From positions 144,246,920 to 144,310,919 of the forward strand of contig OX235279.1 in NCBI GenBank assembly GCA_944472155.2: a stretch of DNA of 64,000 nt, written 5' to 3'. Below are positions 25,187 to 39,200 of this stretch, piece after piece. Each line of letters begins with the position of its first letter. The stretch's first letter is position 1. A model generated the notes under the pieces. That model was not told the DNA's origin. It saw only the letters and a program-made list of their open reading frames with translations, and ran no database searches. Both the position numbers and the translations under genes were made by a program. The stretch is from Trichobilharzia szidati (Eukaryota; Platyhelminthes; Trematoda; Strigeidida; Schistosomatidae).

Positions 25187-28100
25187 GCGCTTATTAAGCA
25201 ATTTGGAATGTGGGGTAAAAAGAATAAATGTTCGACTTTCAGCTGTCATTTTTCAGGAATAGTGTCACACTTACACCGCTGATAGGCGTAGTCTCGAACA
25301 GGCGAAGTGGTCGTCCGATGTTCAAATTACCTCGATAATCTAGCTATCAAGCATTACTGAATGATACCATTGGTGTCTAACTACTCATGCCTACCGATCA
25401 GTAGTATCTAACGGGTACATTTTGTTTAAAATACTTATACTATTTAACCAGTAGTTCAGTTTATTTGATTTCGCTATCAAAATAAGCCTCATTCAGTGAA
25501 TTTTCGGTGGATAGGTCAATAGGTGTGTTACACGGTCAAGTGTGTATAGTTGTGCATCGTTATTGACTTGGATTCCGTGTTTAGTTTTCCATTACTCCCG
25601 TGACTATAGTAACCAACGAATTGAATGAAAGACATTGGAATGATACTCGTGGCACACGTCAAAGACACAGAAGCTGGTGTCCTACGATGCCATTGCTCGT
25701 CAAACGATGACTTCCAGAATTTCTGAATACTCATGTGAGTGTGTTACGACCGGATTTCTGTTCATTACAGCTAAAATCTATTGTATATCCCACAATGTAC
25801 TACAAATCAATTTTCAGCAAGTAAAGATTCGAGGCGACAAAACAGATGAGAGAAAGAGGTAAACAGGAGATAAAGGAAGAAGCAGAAGGAAACTGAAAGG
25901 AAACTTATTTTAGATGAAAGGCATACAAATAATACTACGTACAAAGTTAATATACATATGTATATAAATATATATAATTGCATATATATTATTAGGAACG
26001 ATTTTAACATCTCACCTACCCCGAAAATCTGCGTACCATATTAGTTATTCTCGCAGATATTTCTGATCAATATTTTCACAAGTAGTATTCCAACGTGAAT
26101 TTCCTCACGAAGATATTACAGAACCATTGAAAGCTAAGGGGGACAGAGCGATTGTTTCCTTCTAGTTTGGACAGTTCTTCAGGAGCACATGAGCGTGACA
26201 CCATCAAGGATTTAAAACACGTCATCAGTTTTAAGAAGCAAACACAGTAACACTAACCAACGGAATAGTCTAAACTCAGTAAACTGGACCGAACTATTCA
26301 TGTGCCAGGCTAAGATAAGTGTAAGACTTACAGATTGTGGGAATGCATAGTTTCATATTAATATGAAATTACTGAGCTGGAATCCTATGATCCGTAAATT
26401 CTAACTCCTATCATAAATCAGCTATGTGCAGTGCCAGCATTATTCAATGTCATGGCTTATTACAAGTCCTCAGCAGGCAAGATTAAGGGGACCCTAACAC
26501 ACTGCTCACGACTTCTCATTAAAATTGGTAAAGTACTTTGCTCACAACCTACAGGTCATAGTTTCGATAACCATAATAATAATAATAATAAGCTGGTTAG
26601 TTTCACTGTGAACCCTTTATTTTCCTTCTAGACAGAAACTTCAGGGAAAATAGCAAAAAGAAATTGAGTTATGAAATCATCCACAGATGAATGAATGAAT
26701 CAGCACTGTATTTGATGAGTTTGAATGTAAGCGGTTGTCTCAAACGACTAGGAAAATGTACACATTTTAAACAAAGGGAAAATACTAGTGAATTACTAGA
26801 AGCAAAGTCGAAGACGTCGCATTATCAGGGAGAGAATAAAGGATGCACTGGATGCCGAACTCCGCCACCCTCCAGAACAAGCTGGCTATATTCAGGAAAG
26901 GCAAATCATGTGCTGATCAAATTGCAACTCTACGCATCGTCCTCACAGAAGAAAGCCTAGAACGCCAGTCAAACCTCTACCTCAACTTCATCGACTTCGA
27001 AGAGGCCTTCGACAGACAGCACTGACAGAGAAATAATTCGGGGAATGCCTCAACACTATGGCGTGCCTGAAGTCTTTATCAGCGTCATCCAAAAGCTATG
27101 TGACAGTGGCACGTGTCAGGTGATCCATAACGCAAAACTCAGAGAGGCGTTCGGAGTGCATACAGGAGTAGGACAAGCCGCTGCCTATTATCACCGATTA
27201 TATTCTTAATTGTGGTGTACTGGATTATGCGTCAGACTGTGGGAAGTGAGGAGACAGGAATACGCTGGATCACCGATAAGAAGACTCTAGGAGATATGGA
27301 TTTCGTAGATGATATATGTCTAATGTCACATAAACTCGAAGACTTAAAGGTCGGCGAAAACCAAGAAACTGGCTGAAGAAACAGGCAGCGAAAACAGGAC
27401 TGCAAGTGAAAATAGAAAAGACAGAGGTGATGAAGATAACTAACGAACCGTAACAACAACAAGGACCAACCACCATCAACGGGAGAGATTTAACTGAAGT
27501 CATCTCCTTCACTTATCCGGCTAGGAAGCACGGTTTCAACCACAGCCAGAGGATCGGCTGAAGATTTCAAAGGCAGCCAGCCAGAGTCGAAAAGGCAAGA
27601 TACGCCTTCATCAACCTGAAACCAGTTTGGAAATCTTCTTCACTGCACTCAGCCTCAGCATACGGAACAAGATTCGGATTTTTAGCACAAATGTGAAGCC
27701 AGTCGGTCCTTCTATACGGGTCAGAAACTTGCACTGCATGTCACGAAAAGGATTTCTAACAGGCTGCAGACTTTTATCAACAGCTGCCTTCGCTGGCTCT
27801 ATACTGATTGGCCAGAAAGAATTAGTAACAAGAAACTCTGGCTGGGAACGAACTAACTAAGAGCCGATCACTCTACATATATATAGGAGAAAATGGATCG
27901 GGCATACATTGAGGAAACCGTCGAATGACGTCGCGCGCCAGACCCTCGAGTGGAATCCAAACGGAAAGTGAAAAGAGTTGGTCGTTCTAGGGTGACATGG
28001 AGGAAATTATGTGAGTAAGAGATGAGAGACTATGGGCAATTGTGGACCCAGACGAAGAGGATGGCAGAAAAAATAGAAGTGGAGATGTGTTGTTGAAGCC

Positions 28101-30891
28101 CTATGTTCCACTCGGAACCCAAGGGAATGATAATACTAATAATAATAATACTAGAAGGTTGGTGTTCAAAGAAATTATTGGCAATAATCAACAGACTTGG
28201 TGAAGTCAATAAGGAGTAAGTCACACATATTATCGAGTCAAACCTAGACAGCCAACTTTCACACACTGCGGTTAGTTACTGTTTCAATCTCTAGTCCACC
28301 AAACGAGGGATCAGGCAGCCAGGGAGGCGGTATTGAAGGCACATACACCCAACAGATGTGATTGATCGCCAAGTAGGTGCATGTGTAAATACAAATGATC
28401 GTTAAGTACAACACTGTTCATTCATCCTATGATAAAACAGTTCAAAGTGATTTAAAAATAAGGAGAAATCAAGATAGATAAGTATAAATTAGCTTACTTT
28501 TTCACGTGCCCATTCAATACAATGAACAGGTTGTGTAGGAAATGATTTCAATGTACAATATGGTATTGAATTCGATTGACTCTCTGTACTTCCATTACTA
28601 CCACTATTTACATCATTATGATCATCTCTTTGACTATTATATGATTCAGTTAAATTTGGTAGAATCACTTGTACATGACCTTTAGTGCCTAATGTTCCAG
28701 ATTCAAATAATGGTAAGTGTAGGGTTACACATCGTGAATCTAAATAACGACGTGTAGCTATACAGTCTAAAGCGGCTAAAACAACACCACTGGGTTGAAC
28801 AGTTGATAAAGTAGACTTGTTAATTGCTTTTACTAAGAATTCATCAGTGAAAATTGATTTTTCTGTATCTGGCCAAACTGAACAAAAGAGATAAAGCGGA
28901 GTAAAAGAAGAAAACACGGGAAACAGAAGAAGAAGATTATGATGATGATGGTATTAAGGGTATGCAGGTGAATGATAAAATGGCTTTCCTTAAAGAAAGA
29001 AAGACCAGATTTGCAGTATAAAATGATATCGTCATTCTATTTCACAGGTACTCATCAGTTGCACACACCACTACCTGAAATTATAATGGTTATATAAAAG
29101 AATACCAACAACGTACTTCACTGTTTGAATGGCAGAAGAGAAAACTTTATAAAATCAACGCATCCGAAATATGAGTATTAAAACTGGTTTTAGTGTAAGT
29201 TACCATCAATTTATATGCCTTTCAAAGTAGAAAAGATGCCTCGTTACATCTAAACTGGTAACGCTATACAGCACCACATGCTCTATAAGTCAATTCAAAC
29301 TGATGTCACTTCCAACTGCGTTTATAAATTTCTATATACACTTGCGGTACACTTGCAGGTACATTAGAAGAACAGAAAGAAGCTCTTCTATCTGGTTTGC
29401 AGAGTATATCCCATATTTTCGCAAAGTACAAATACCAAACATCTTGTGGATATGGGTTATTTTGTCGAGATTTCTAAATTCTTCAAAATATTAAACATAA
29501 ACAAAGGACAGCAAATTTACTATGATTTACTGATGAAACGATTACAGTCAAACGTTGTTTCAAACGAAACTTATGCGTACACAGAAAGAGAGTGTAACCA
29601 ATCTCCCACTCCGTTGGTAACTACACTTTGATTACAATGGTCAGTCATCTATATTAGTGATTTCAGTTCACTGAGCAAGTTTTCAGTGTCATCAACTTTA
29701 ACCTGCTTGATCTGAGCTATATGAAACTACGTGCTAACACTGTTTATTAGATTTTTCTCTCTTTTCCTCTTCCCCTCTCCCTTATTTCCATTTTGAATGG
29801 CATATAAATTGATGGTAACTTACACTAAAACCAGTTGTAATACTCATATTTCAGATGCGTTGATTTTACAAAGTTTTCTCTTCTGCCATTCAAACATTGA
29901 AGTATGTTGTTGGCATTCTTTTATATAACCATTATAATTTCAGGTAGTGGTGTGTGCAGGTGATGAGGACCTGTGAAATAGAATGACGATATCATTTTAT
30001 ACTGCAAATCTGGTCTTTCTTCTTTCTTTATCCAAAATTAATAAAGGGAAGTAAAAAACAACTATGAAATGACTTTTTTCTTACGCGATAAGTAAATTCA
30101 ACCGTCGACGTCATAAGATGAAAACAGGAAAGTAGAAACACGAATGACAGGCGACTAACTAAACATACATATAAACGCATTGGAAAAGGAAAATGTATGC
30201 TTTTACTTTAGTTAGAACACTAATAAGCCTTTTTCTCATTGTCTCTCTCTCTCACACATTTACTCACTCACTTAAGATTCACTAACTAAATAAATCGTAA
30301 TTTAGAATACTTTTTGATGCTAAATATTAAGTTGTTAAAAAGTCAGTAATCGGTTGGGGAGGTGGAGGAGGAGGAGGCGTAGACTTGTATTTTGCTAGAT
30401 AAATTAACGTTAGAGAGTGCATCCAACGCTTTAGGTAAATGTACATTCCATTTACATATGAAAACCCCTCTCTCTCTCTCTCTGTCTTTCTGCACCGAAA
30501 GTAAGAGACTGTATCACTAAGTTGATGAAGTAATTAAACGGAGACATGGAATACACAATTTGTGTCTCTGTCTCTCACGCACTCAATCAAACAAACATAC
30601 TCACAAGGAGTAGGAATCACTTTCAGTTAACCACTCAGTATATATGAGATACAAAATGCTGATGATATCTTAAAGTTGTTTGGAGTTTAATTAATCTCTG
30701 TAATGCTTTTTAAATATGCGACTCAGTCAGTATACGTGAATTGTGGTGTAATGTACGTCAGAGATAAACATGGAATTAACTGATATATGGTCTACAGAAG
30801 AGTTTGAGGGACAAAGAGATAGATGCCTTAGCTTGTGGCAAAATAATGGCCTATAATAGATAAATTTCTGTGTAACTAAACTACTCATGTC

Positions 30892-30925
<34 letters not shown>

Positions 30926-33189
30926 GGGCAGCGCTACTGGAAGCTAAGAAATATTATGCAAGACTGAGTTGAAATGCTGTTTAACAGGTGTTAAAGTAAC
31001 CATAGGAAGCATAAAACTGTACCAGTATTTAGGAGGCGGTTCCAGACTACTGAATTGAATCAAACCAGTGAAGTAGAAATTATTACTCCACAACATTTTT
31101 CATAAGCATTTCAACTTTACCACTATTGTTAACGCTTTCAAAGTAGCCATCAAAACAGACTTGTATAGCCTAGAGAGTAACTGAAGGTTGGGGGAAGAGT
31201 TGAACAGGAGTATTGTTACAGACTGTCAAAAGTGAAAACAAATGTCTAATTATTTTAATGTTTCCTAGATTTCCAAGTGGAACATGGGTTAAAACAGCAC
31301 ATCTCCACTTCGTCTTGTTGTCTTCCGTCCTTTTGCCCCACGATTGCTCATAGGCTCTCCTTTCCTTCGCACACAACCTCTTCAATGTCACCCTCGGCGG
31401 CCTGGAGTGCGACGTCATCCAATTGTGTCCTCAGAGTGCGTCCGATGCATGTCCATTTTCTTCAGAATATTTCCTGACAAATAAGTTCTCGCTTGTTGAT
31501 TTATAACCACAGTTCCTTCTTCTTCATCCCTTCTGGCCATTTGATTTCAGTATGGAGAGAATGCAGTTGTTGATAAAGGTCTGTAACCTATTGGAAATCC
31601 TTTTCTTGACGCATCCGCTAATTTTCTCACTCATATAGAAGCAGTGACTGGATGACTTAACATTGGTGTTCAAATTCTGAATTAAGTTGTTTATGCTGCA
31701 GTGGACTGAAGAAGATTTCCGAACTGATTTTAGAGTAGTAGAGGTCTGCCTGACCTTTCCGATCCCGACAGGATTTGACATCGTCATCCGTTCGGTTTGC
31801 TTGCTGTTGAAACGATGCCGCCTATATAAGTGAAGGAAGTAACCCTATTTCAAATTTCCCCCTCTCACTCCCCACTCAGTCTGGAGCATAATCCACTCCA
31901 CCACAATTAGGAATATCATCGTGAGTGATAGTAGGCAGCCTCGTCTTACTCCTGTCTTCACTTCAGACGCTTCTCTGAGTTTTCAGTTGTGGATCACTTC
32001 ACACATGACATTGTCACACAGTTGTTGAATGAGGTTGATATATATTTCGGGCACTACATAATGTTGAATTAGTTCCCAAATTACTTCTCGATCAACGCTT
32101 TCGAAGGCCTTTTTAACTGAATCAACGAAACTGAGGTAGATGTTCGACTGCTATTCTATGCTCTGTTCGATGATTACGCCAGTTCTTGAAGAGAACTAAG
32201 TTGCCCTTCTAAGGTAATTTGACAAGGCAGCCTACTTTCCACTCAGTAGGTACCTCTTAACTGATTGTTGATATCTCCTACCAACATTTGTGACTGTATT
32301 GAAAGTAATTCACGATAACGAAATACAAATCAGTTAATTTTTTGTGGACCATTCATTATTTCATCTGGATGATTAGTATTATTTTCAAATATCCTTAAAT
32401 TCTGTTTCCAATCATCATTCGTTATGACTGGTTGCATCAGTATTTTGATAAGAACGAATATAAAATCATGGAGTCTGTTGGTTTCGCGTTGAATCACAAA
32501 ATTTTCCTGCATAACAACAGCCCAGTGACTTGATTATTCTAGGATTTATTCGCTGTAGAGTCTTGAAGGTACATCCCCGAAGAGTCATAAGCTAGAATGG
32601 AATGGCTGGTCGTTTAATTTTCTCTTGAACAATATTGGTTCATGCCGAAAAGAGCGTTTAGGAAACCCTGCTCACTGATTCATTCTAAAATTAACACATA
32701 CCATGTTACATGATAAAGAATAGACACCAATAGAAAGAAGACAATAGGTAAACGATGATATACAACTGTCTAACATACACTTATGACACATAGCATGAAT
32801 TGATATATGCGAATTAATCCGTCTGACAGCATCACATGCAACTTGACTCTTCGATAAGCCAATATGACATGAATGGAAGAAAAATTGTCGATTCAAATTC
32901 GACTTTTCAATATGATCTGGATCAGTGACAATAATATTCGGATGATTGTTAATAGTACTGCCACAATTTGGAATAGAATTGGTTTTTACAACTTCATCTG
33001 CCAGTGAAGTAAAACTACTATTACCACTACTAGTAGTAATAGTAGTAGTACTAGGGTGAAGTGAGTTTTCTTCGCCTTCAGCAAGATAATCATTGGTATT
33101 CTGTTCCTCAGCTTCACTTTTTATTGCAGTGTCCACTGGTTTTATGGGTGCAGAAATCTGTAAGTAAAGGTAAAATGGAAGGTTGGTAG

Positions 33190-33241
<52 letters not shown>

Positions 33242-36200
33242 TATATATATGTATAATGGCTGGTAAATCACCCTGCCGACAGCTGCTGCCTCAATATAGT
33301 GGTGGGACTGGCGCATCAGAATGACCCAACAAGCTGCATTGGCTGGAACTGATGTTATTTTGTAAGTTCTGCAATATTAGGAGGATTGTTTCGATAGCGG
33401 TTATACTAAAGGCAGTTTGCAATAAGTTCGGGGTCTGTGGATAAAGAAGTACTGTCGACCAATAGGAATGGAGCAGCAACAAGCTAGCCATGCTGTCTCT
33501 CCTCTCCGGGTTAGTGAGGTTAGAAAAGGTCGATCCAAAAAAACTGCACATCCTGACTGATTCTGCGGTAGTACGCAGATGGGATGAGATAAGGATACAA
33601 CTCGAAAAAAAACCAATCATCCAGGGCATGTGTGTGAACGACCTCAAAAAGTTGTCTCCTGGTGTTTGAGATTACGCAACACTAATACTGCCTCTTTCTC
33701 TGTTTAGACATTTCAAGAAACAAAACAGACTTTTATGGTGTGGGCAGAAGGAAAGCGGTAACTGTGCATACACTTGAATAAGAACACAAAGTTAATAAGA
33801 CAACAGATAGTTTATTGAGAAAATTAAGAGATATTTATAGATTTTTATGTACATTATTGTCAGCGGAGAAGCAACCTTTTCTGATTGGTTGTTTTCTTGC
33901 TGAAAGTTATTCTGTACTGCTTGTGGCCGTATCTCAGAAAGTCAAGTCATAGATCTGCGAATCCTATCTGCACACCTTAAGTCTGCTGTGATTGGTTGGT
34001 GAGTTCCTCAAAGTTAAGCTTTGTTATTGTTTTTCTCATGACCCCGATTTTGGACGCAACATTGACGTAAATTGCTGTCTACAATTTCGGCTTGCAGCCA
34101 GTTCTCACCACAATATTATTCTCCTGTTTGGGACTCAGCGGTTAGGTGAATTCATCAGTAACCTACTCTCTTCCATCTCCCACAAAAGAGGTTGCCAGGA
34201 TTATTTATTTTGTGCACAACACATTTTACAAAAAGTAATGTAATGTAGCTTTCTAACCAAAAGTGTCTCCATAATGACTATGATAATTGAATACCCTGTG
34301 AACACCGTCCCAGAAAACGCCTCCTGCAAAGTATTCTACAAAGTCAAGAACAATCTGCCAAAATCAATACGCTTTCATCTCCTTTGTATTGCTGAAACCT
34401 TAGGCATTTAGTTAGCAAAACTGGAGCTAAGTTTACAGAAGAAAATTATTCAACCACTTCTACTATCAACGCTGTTGATTTCTCAAGTATTGGTTTGTAG
34501 GGATTTGATTGATTGTCTACACTATTTCAGTATGAGCTGACATAGGTTGGAGAACCATTGGAAAAGCTGGGAGTAATGGATAGCATTTTCGTCCTGCGTT
34601 GGGACTTGTCACCCGTTGATTTCTACTGTCTTGACTTTTGGTTATTTGCTTGTTTTTCTAACATCTTATAACTCTTATATTTCATTAGAACTTTTACGTA
34701 ATTCTATATTTTCCTTCGTTTCTATGTGCATGTTGATTACAGCACATAGGTCCGATTAATTATCTTGTGCATATACATATCTACACGTTAGTTTATTAAG
34801 CGATAAAGTGTTTAGTTTAATTTGTAAATTGAGAAACTTACAGTTGTACAATTAGACAAATTATCCTTTACTCTTTTTGGTGTATCTAAAACAATGCAAT
34901 AAAAGGAACAGAAAGTAAGTAGAATAATAAAATGATAATGGAGTGCGATGTCAGGCAATCATTCATTCTCATACTAGCACCATTTCCACATTCTGTGTTG
35001 TACATAAGGCAGGCTGTTCATTGTTGTGCTGGTATTGTATATTATTGTACATAACACTTAACATGTTTATGAAATGTGAACAAAACAAAACAAAACACAA
35101 TTGTGGAATTTATAATATGTAATAATTTGGAACAATGCTTGTCCACAATACTTCAACTTAGGATCAAGGCGGGGCCACCGTCAGAAGTGATAACAATCAG
35201 TGCTGTATATTAGGGCTGTCCAATGTTAATGCTCTTAATTAATTTTACTCTAAACATACTGAAAACATGTAACTATCAGTTACTTCAAAGTCATAGGAAT
35301 TTACTCGCTACCATGGGAACCTTATGCTGAGTTAGAGTACGCCCATGAAATAATTCCTCTAGATAAAGATATAAAAGGTTCTAAATATCCTGAGCATAAA
35401 TTTAGGAATGTCCGTCTTATATGCATAATGAGGTTACTGAAACAATCCATAGTTCAAGAATTAAAAACTGGATAGTTGAATGTGCTAACCACCTCATCAC
35501 TTTTTAGAAAGTCACACCAACACCGAAGGACTGCTTACTGACACCTTGACAAGTTATAATGAAGTTGTGGGGAGAAGTGTTACAAATGACTGACTGAATA
35601 GTTTCAACGTAGAACTTTGCACAAGAGTACAGAAGTTCAAGTAGCCACGCTCCATTTAGTACATAAAGGAAAACAAAAGAAAGAAAAACAGGGATTCTAA
35701 AGAACAATGGTAAGCAGAAATTTGAAGAAGTATAGTAACACGGAAAGGCATGAGCGTTTAGCGGATACAGGGGATGACAGAGAGACAGAGTGCATCTGTG
35801 CACATGATAACGATTTTGAGCCATTTTACCAATTGTTTCCAGTCATTGGTTCTTAGAATCTACACCTCCCTAAGTGGCTGGCTCAAACCAACTGTTAAGA
35901 TTTCATGTACTGATGCCACTAGCCCTTTTCCAAACTAATCCTATGTCAGCTAACGTTGTCCGTGGAGGAAGGCAATAGCTAGGCGTGCGTAACACGAATC
36001 GAACTCCAGAGCAGTACACATGTCACATGACTGACAGATGGATATCACGTCTACGCCGAAGACCATGCAAGTTGGCAAATGCCCCACAAGCCTTCTGTAT
36101 CCGTGCTGAGATTTCGTGAGCAATCAGCCTGTTGAGGCTGATGCAACTTGCCATGTAAATGAAGTGGTCAACACACTCTAATAACTCACCCACCCCCTCC

Positions 36201-39200
36201 CTATCTTTAACATAGGAGTCCACACAGTTCAGTCCTGTAGTATCATCTCACAGGAACAAATCACATGCCAAACATCCGAAGATTTCTGTTCAAGGTGTTC
36301 ACAAGACTCTCCATTTTGTCAGCGTCCTCACCTAGGAAGTAGAACTATATCATCAGCACATTCCAAGTCAACAAGATTATTCCCTGGTAAAAAGACAATC
36401 CATGAATCGCAGAAGTCAGTTACGGCAATGATGAAATTAAACAGAAATGGTTACACTGGGCATCTCCGACGGATACCACTAGTTGTCACCACTTCAGATG
36501 ACCACGGCTGCGTGAGTTCGAGTAGAGTGCCTTGATTAGTGAGATGTAAGTTCTCGGCACAAACATGGCCACAGTACCTCTCAGTCAATGGAGTCGAATT
36601 CTGCTTCCAGATCAAGAAATGTGGCAATTGTTGGAAGCCGGTAAGTATGACTGTGTTCGAGAATCTGTCGGAGGGTGAAGATATGATCAATAAGCCTTCT
36701 TCCTGGTCTAAAGCCTGCCTGGTTTTTTCGCGTGTACTTCTCCCAGGCACCATTAAATCTGAGCATGATTACTGAGCCTAGGACTTCAGATACTACATTA
36801 ATCAAGCTAATCCCTCTGTGATTACCGTAGGAAGACTTGTCTCTCTTCTTGTTTGCTGTTTAATGGTGAAGTTGTGAATCCTTATCGATTAAGGTGGTGA
36901 GAAGATGTATAGAGATACTTTATACTGACGGATCCCGACAGACATCAAAAGTTAGGTGAGATGAGCAGTGAGTGACTCTTTTAAGCACTTAAGTGAAAAA
37001 CTCACTTACCACTGCAATTATCATTACTATGTAGACATTGGTCTTCCACCGATTCTGATATAACCACATCGCTTCCATGATTATTATTATTATCATTCTT
37101 TTCAGGATCTAATGAAGCAAGACATTTTTTTTCAGATATTGCTCGTTTCCTTGACTGACACTGGTTTTGCTGTTGAAGATGACGATCAGTGTCTGACAAT
37201 GAATAGGCATCATCCGGATGGGCACTTGCTACGCCTAATAAGGCTAAATTCTTTAATAACTCACAGCCAATTGCACCACAGCCAACCTGTTGTTGAACAT
37301 GGAATAAACACAAAAATAGGCATCATTATCTAAATAAGCAACGATAAACATGTTCAGAATCAGCACAGACGTGAGAGGACAACTGTTTACCGCTTTGCCT
37401 CCTCATGCTATTAATCCAAATTGCTTAAAAAACTTTGTTTGAAGAGGAATCAAGTAGTAGAGCTCAGCTGGTATATTGCTAAATTGGGCTAGCCAAAAAA
37501 AAACCCAGAGGTTCGCATTCCATTGTGATTAAAATTTCTGTTTCACAACAAATTAACAACTTTTTCTGTTAAAATAAGCCTGTCAAGGCAAGAGAGAGAG
37601 GGCAAAGGCATTATTCACATAGAATCCAGCATTACTGTTGCACCGATACAAGTTGTCACAACACTTTACCGGAGACTCGAAGAAAAGAATATAAAGAAAT
37701 TGAGAATAATCACCGAAAATACCCATTGACCCATGAAGAAAATATAAAGACAATTCAGAGAAGAAAATGCTTCTTTATCGACGAAATCATCCTCACAGGC
37801 TGTACAGTCGTATTTATATTTACCAAAAATGTGTAGTAGTCTATTACTGAGTAACAGGGGGTGACATAATTGATATAATTACTCAGAAGTGGCTTTAGAA
37901 GTAAAAAATAAAAGTTATAAATTACGTGGTACTCAATGGCACAAAGATAGAAATTTGATTAGTTTAAAATAGCTATTGAATGAGAGAGAATAAAGGTAGT
38001 TGAGTGTCAATTTAACAAGTGTGAAGAGGGTGTAAAAATGTACAAAAGGAACATATAAGAGTGATAACAGTGAATTAATTACTACAGTACGAATGGAGTT
38101 CCCACCGATGATATTGGTTGGCGGTCGCTCTAAAAAAAATCACGAATTGGTAGAAGTTAGAATTCATGAGCCCCAGTGGCTGAATGGTATACGAGCTTGC
38201 CTTGTAACCGGAAGGTCCTGGTTTCAAAACCCATAGAGTGCGTACTGCTGATGAGTCCCAAACTAGGGTGTCCAGTACCCCGTAGTCTCCAATGGTTCTC
38301 TAACTGATATCAATTCGTGGTCTAAACTGAAATGTTATATGTTTTCAAAACTTTAGTTCTATTTTATAGTATGAAGATTTGTCTAAAGTAATCAGGTCAA
38401 GCATCACTTTGTGCCTCTCTCTCTCATATCACTCTGATTATGAAGTACTTTGATAAAAATGAACCTGATAGTCTTATGATGACATTTTATACAGAGCACA
38501 TTTCACCAAGAAATTAGTCAAATTTTCAACATGAAATAGACACTTGTTGACAAAGAAAAATACTTCCATTTTAGCAGACTAGATCACATCAAAATCTTAT
38601 CCTGAACTTTTAATTTCTTACGGGTTTAACTGATTTCAAGATGGGTTGCATTATCCATCTGTGGACAATAAATAGGCCAGAGAACAGTTTGTGCACTTTT
38701 TTTCTCGTTATGCTTTGATAATCATTTTGCAGTAAATCTCATATTAGATAAGTTTATTTGACGTAAAACACAGTGTGAATGATACTGCATAAATAACTGG
38801 ATAACGTTTCGAGCGCAAATTACTGCTTATTATCATACCAATTCAGTCATATAGCTTCATAATTTGCAGCGCATTTTTATCTCTCTTTCCCCCTTTCCCC
38901 TTGTTGCCATTTTCCATATCTCCGGTATTGGCGGCGTTGCATCATTTCGATTGCTTGAGTGCGGTGTTGAGTCGATAAACAAAGATTCAGTGATTAACCT
39001 CCGTCTCTCCACCTAACTATATCACTTCTTAATACTCTCACCCTGTCCCACCCACCCTGTGGTGTGTAATTACATGCAAGTGAATGCAGTGCAGTGGCTG
39101 AGCTTTTCACTAGGTTATTTAACTTAACAGGGTCAATTATTTTAGGTCTAGATAAATTTTTATGTTCCGATAATCTAGTTGACCCTGATCTACTATTTTG

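Noticed and set aside
33291..33647. 118-codon minus frame as a host gene
   Set aside because: No splice context or domain; composition suggests a repeat fragment.
35504..35824. 106-codon minus frame with hydrophobic, membrane-like sequence
   Set aside because: It is the untranslated tail of RTE family 2, also present at 44.8-45.0 kb and 21.2-21.4 kb.
37760..37860. Minus frame [11 protein letters not shown]...LNCLYIFFM as the missing E1 exon
   Set aside because: No proper donor follows; the only nearby GT (GTCAAT) gives the wrong phase for exon G.
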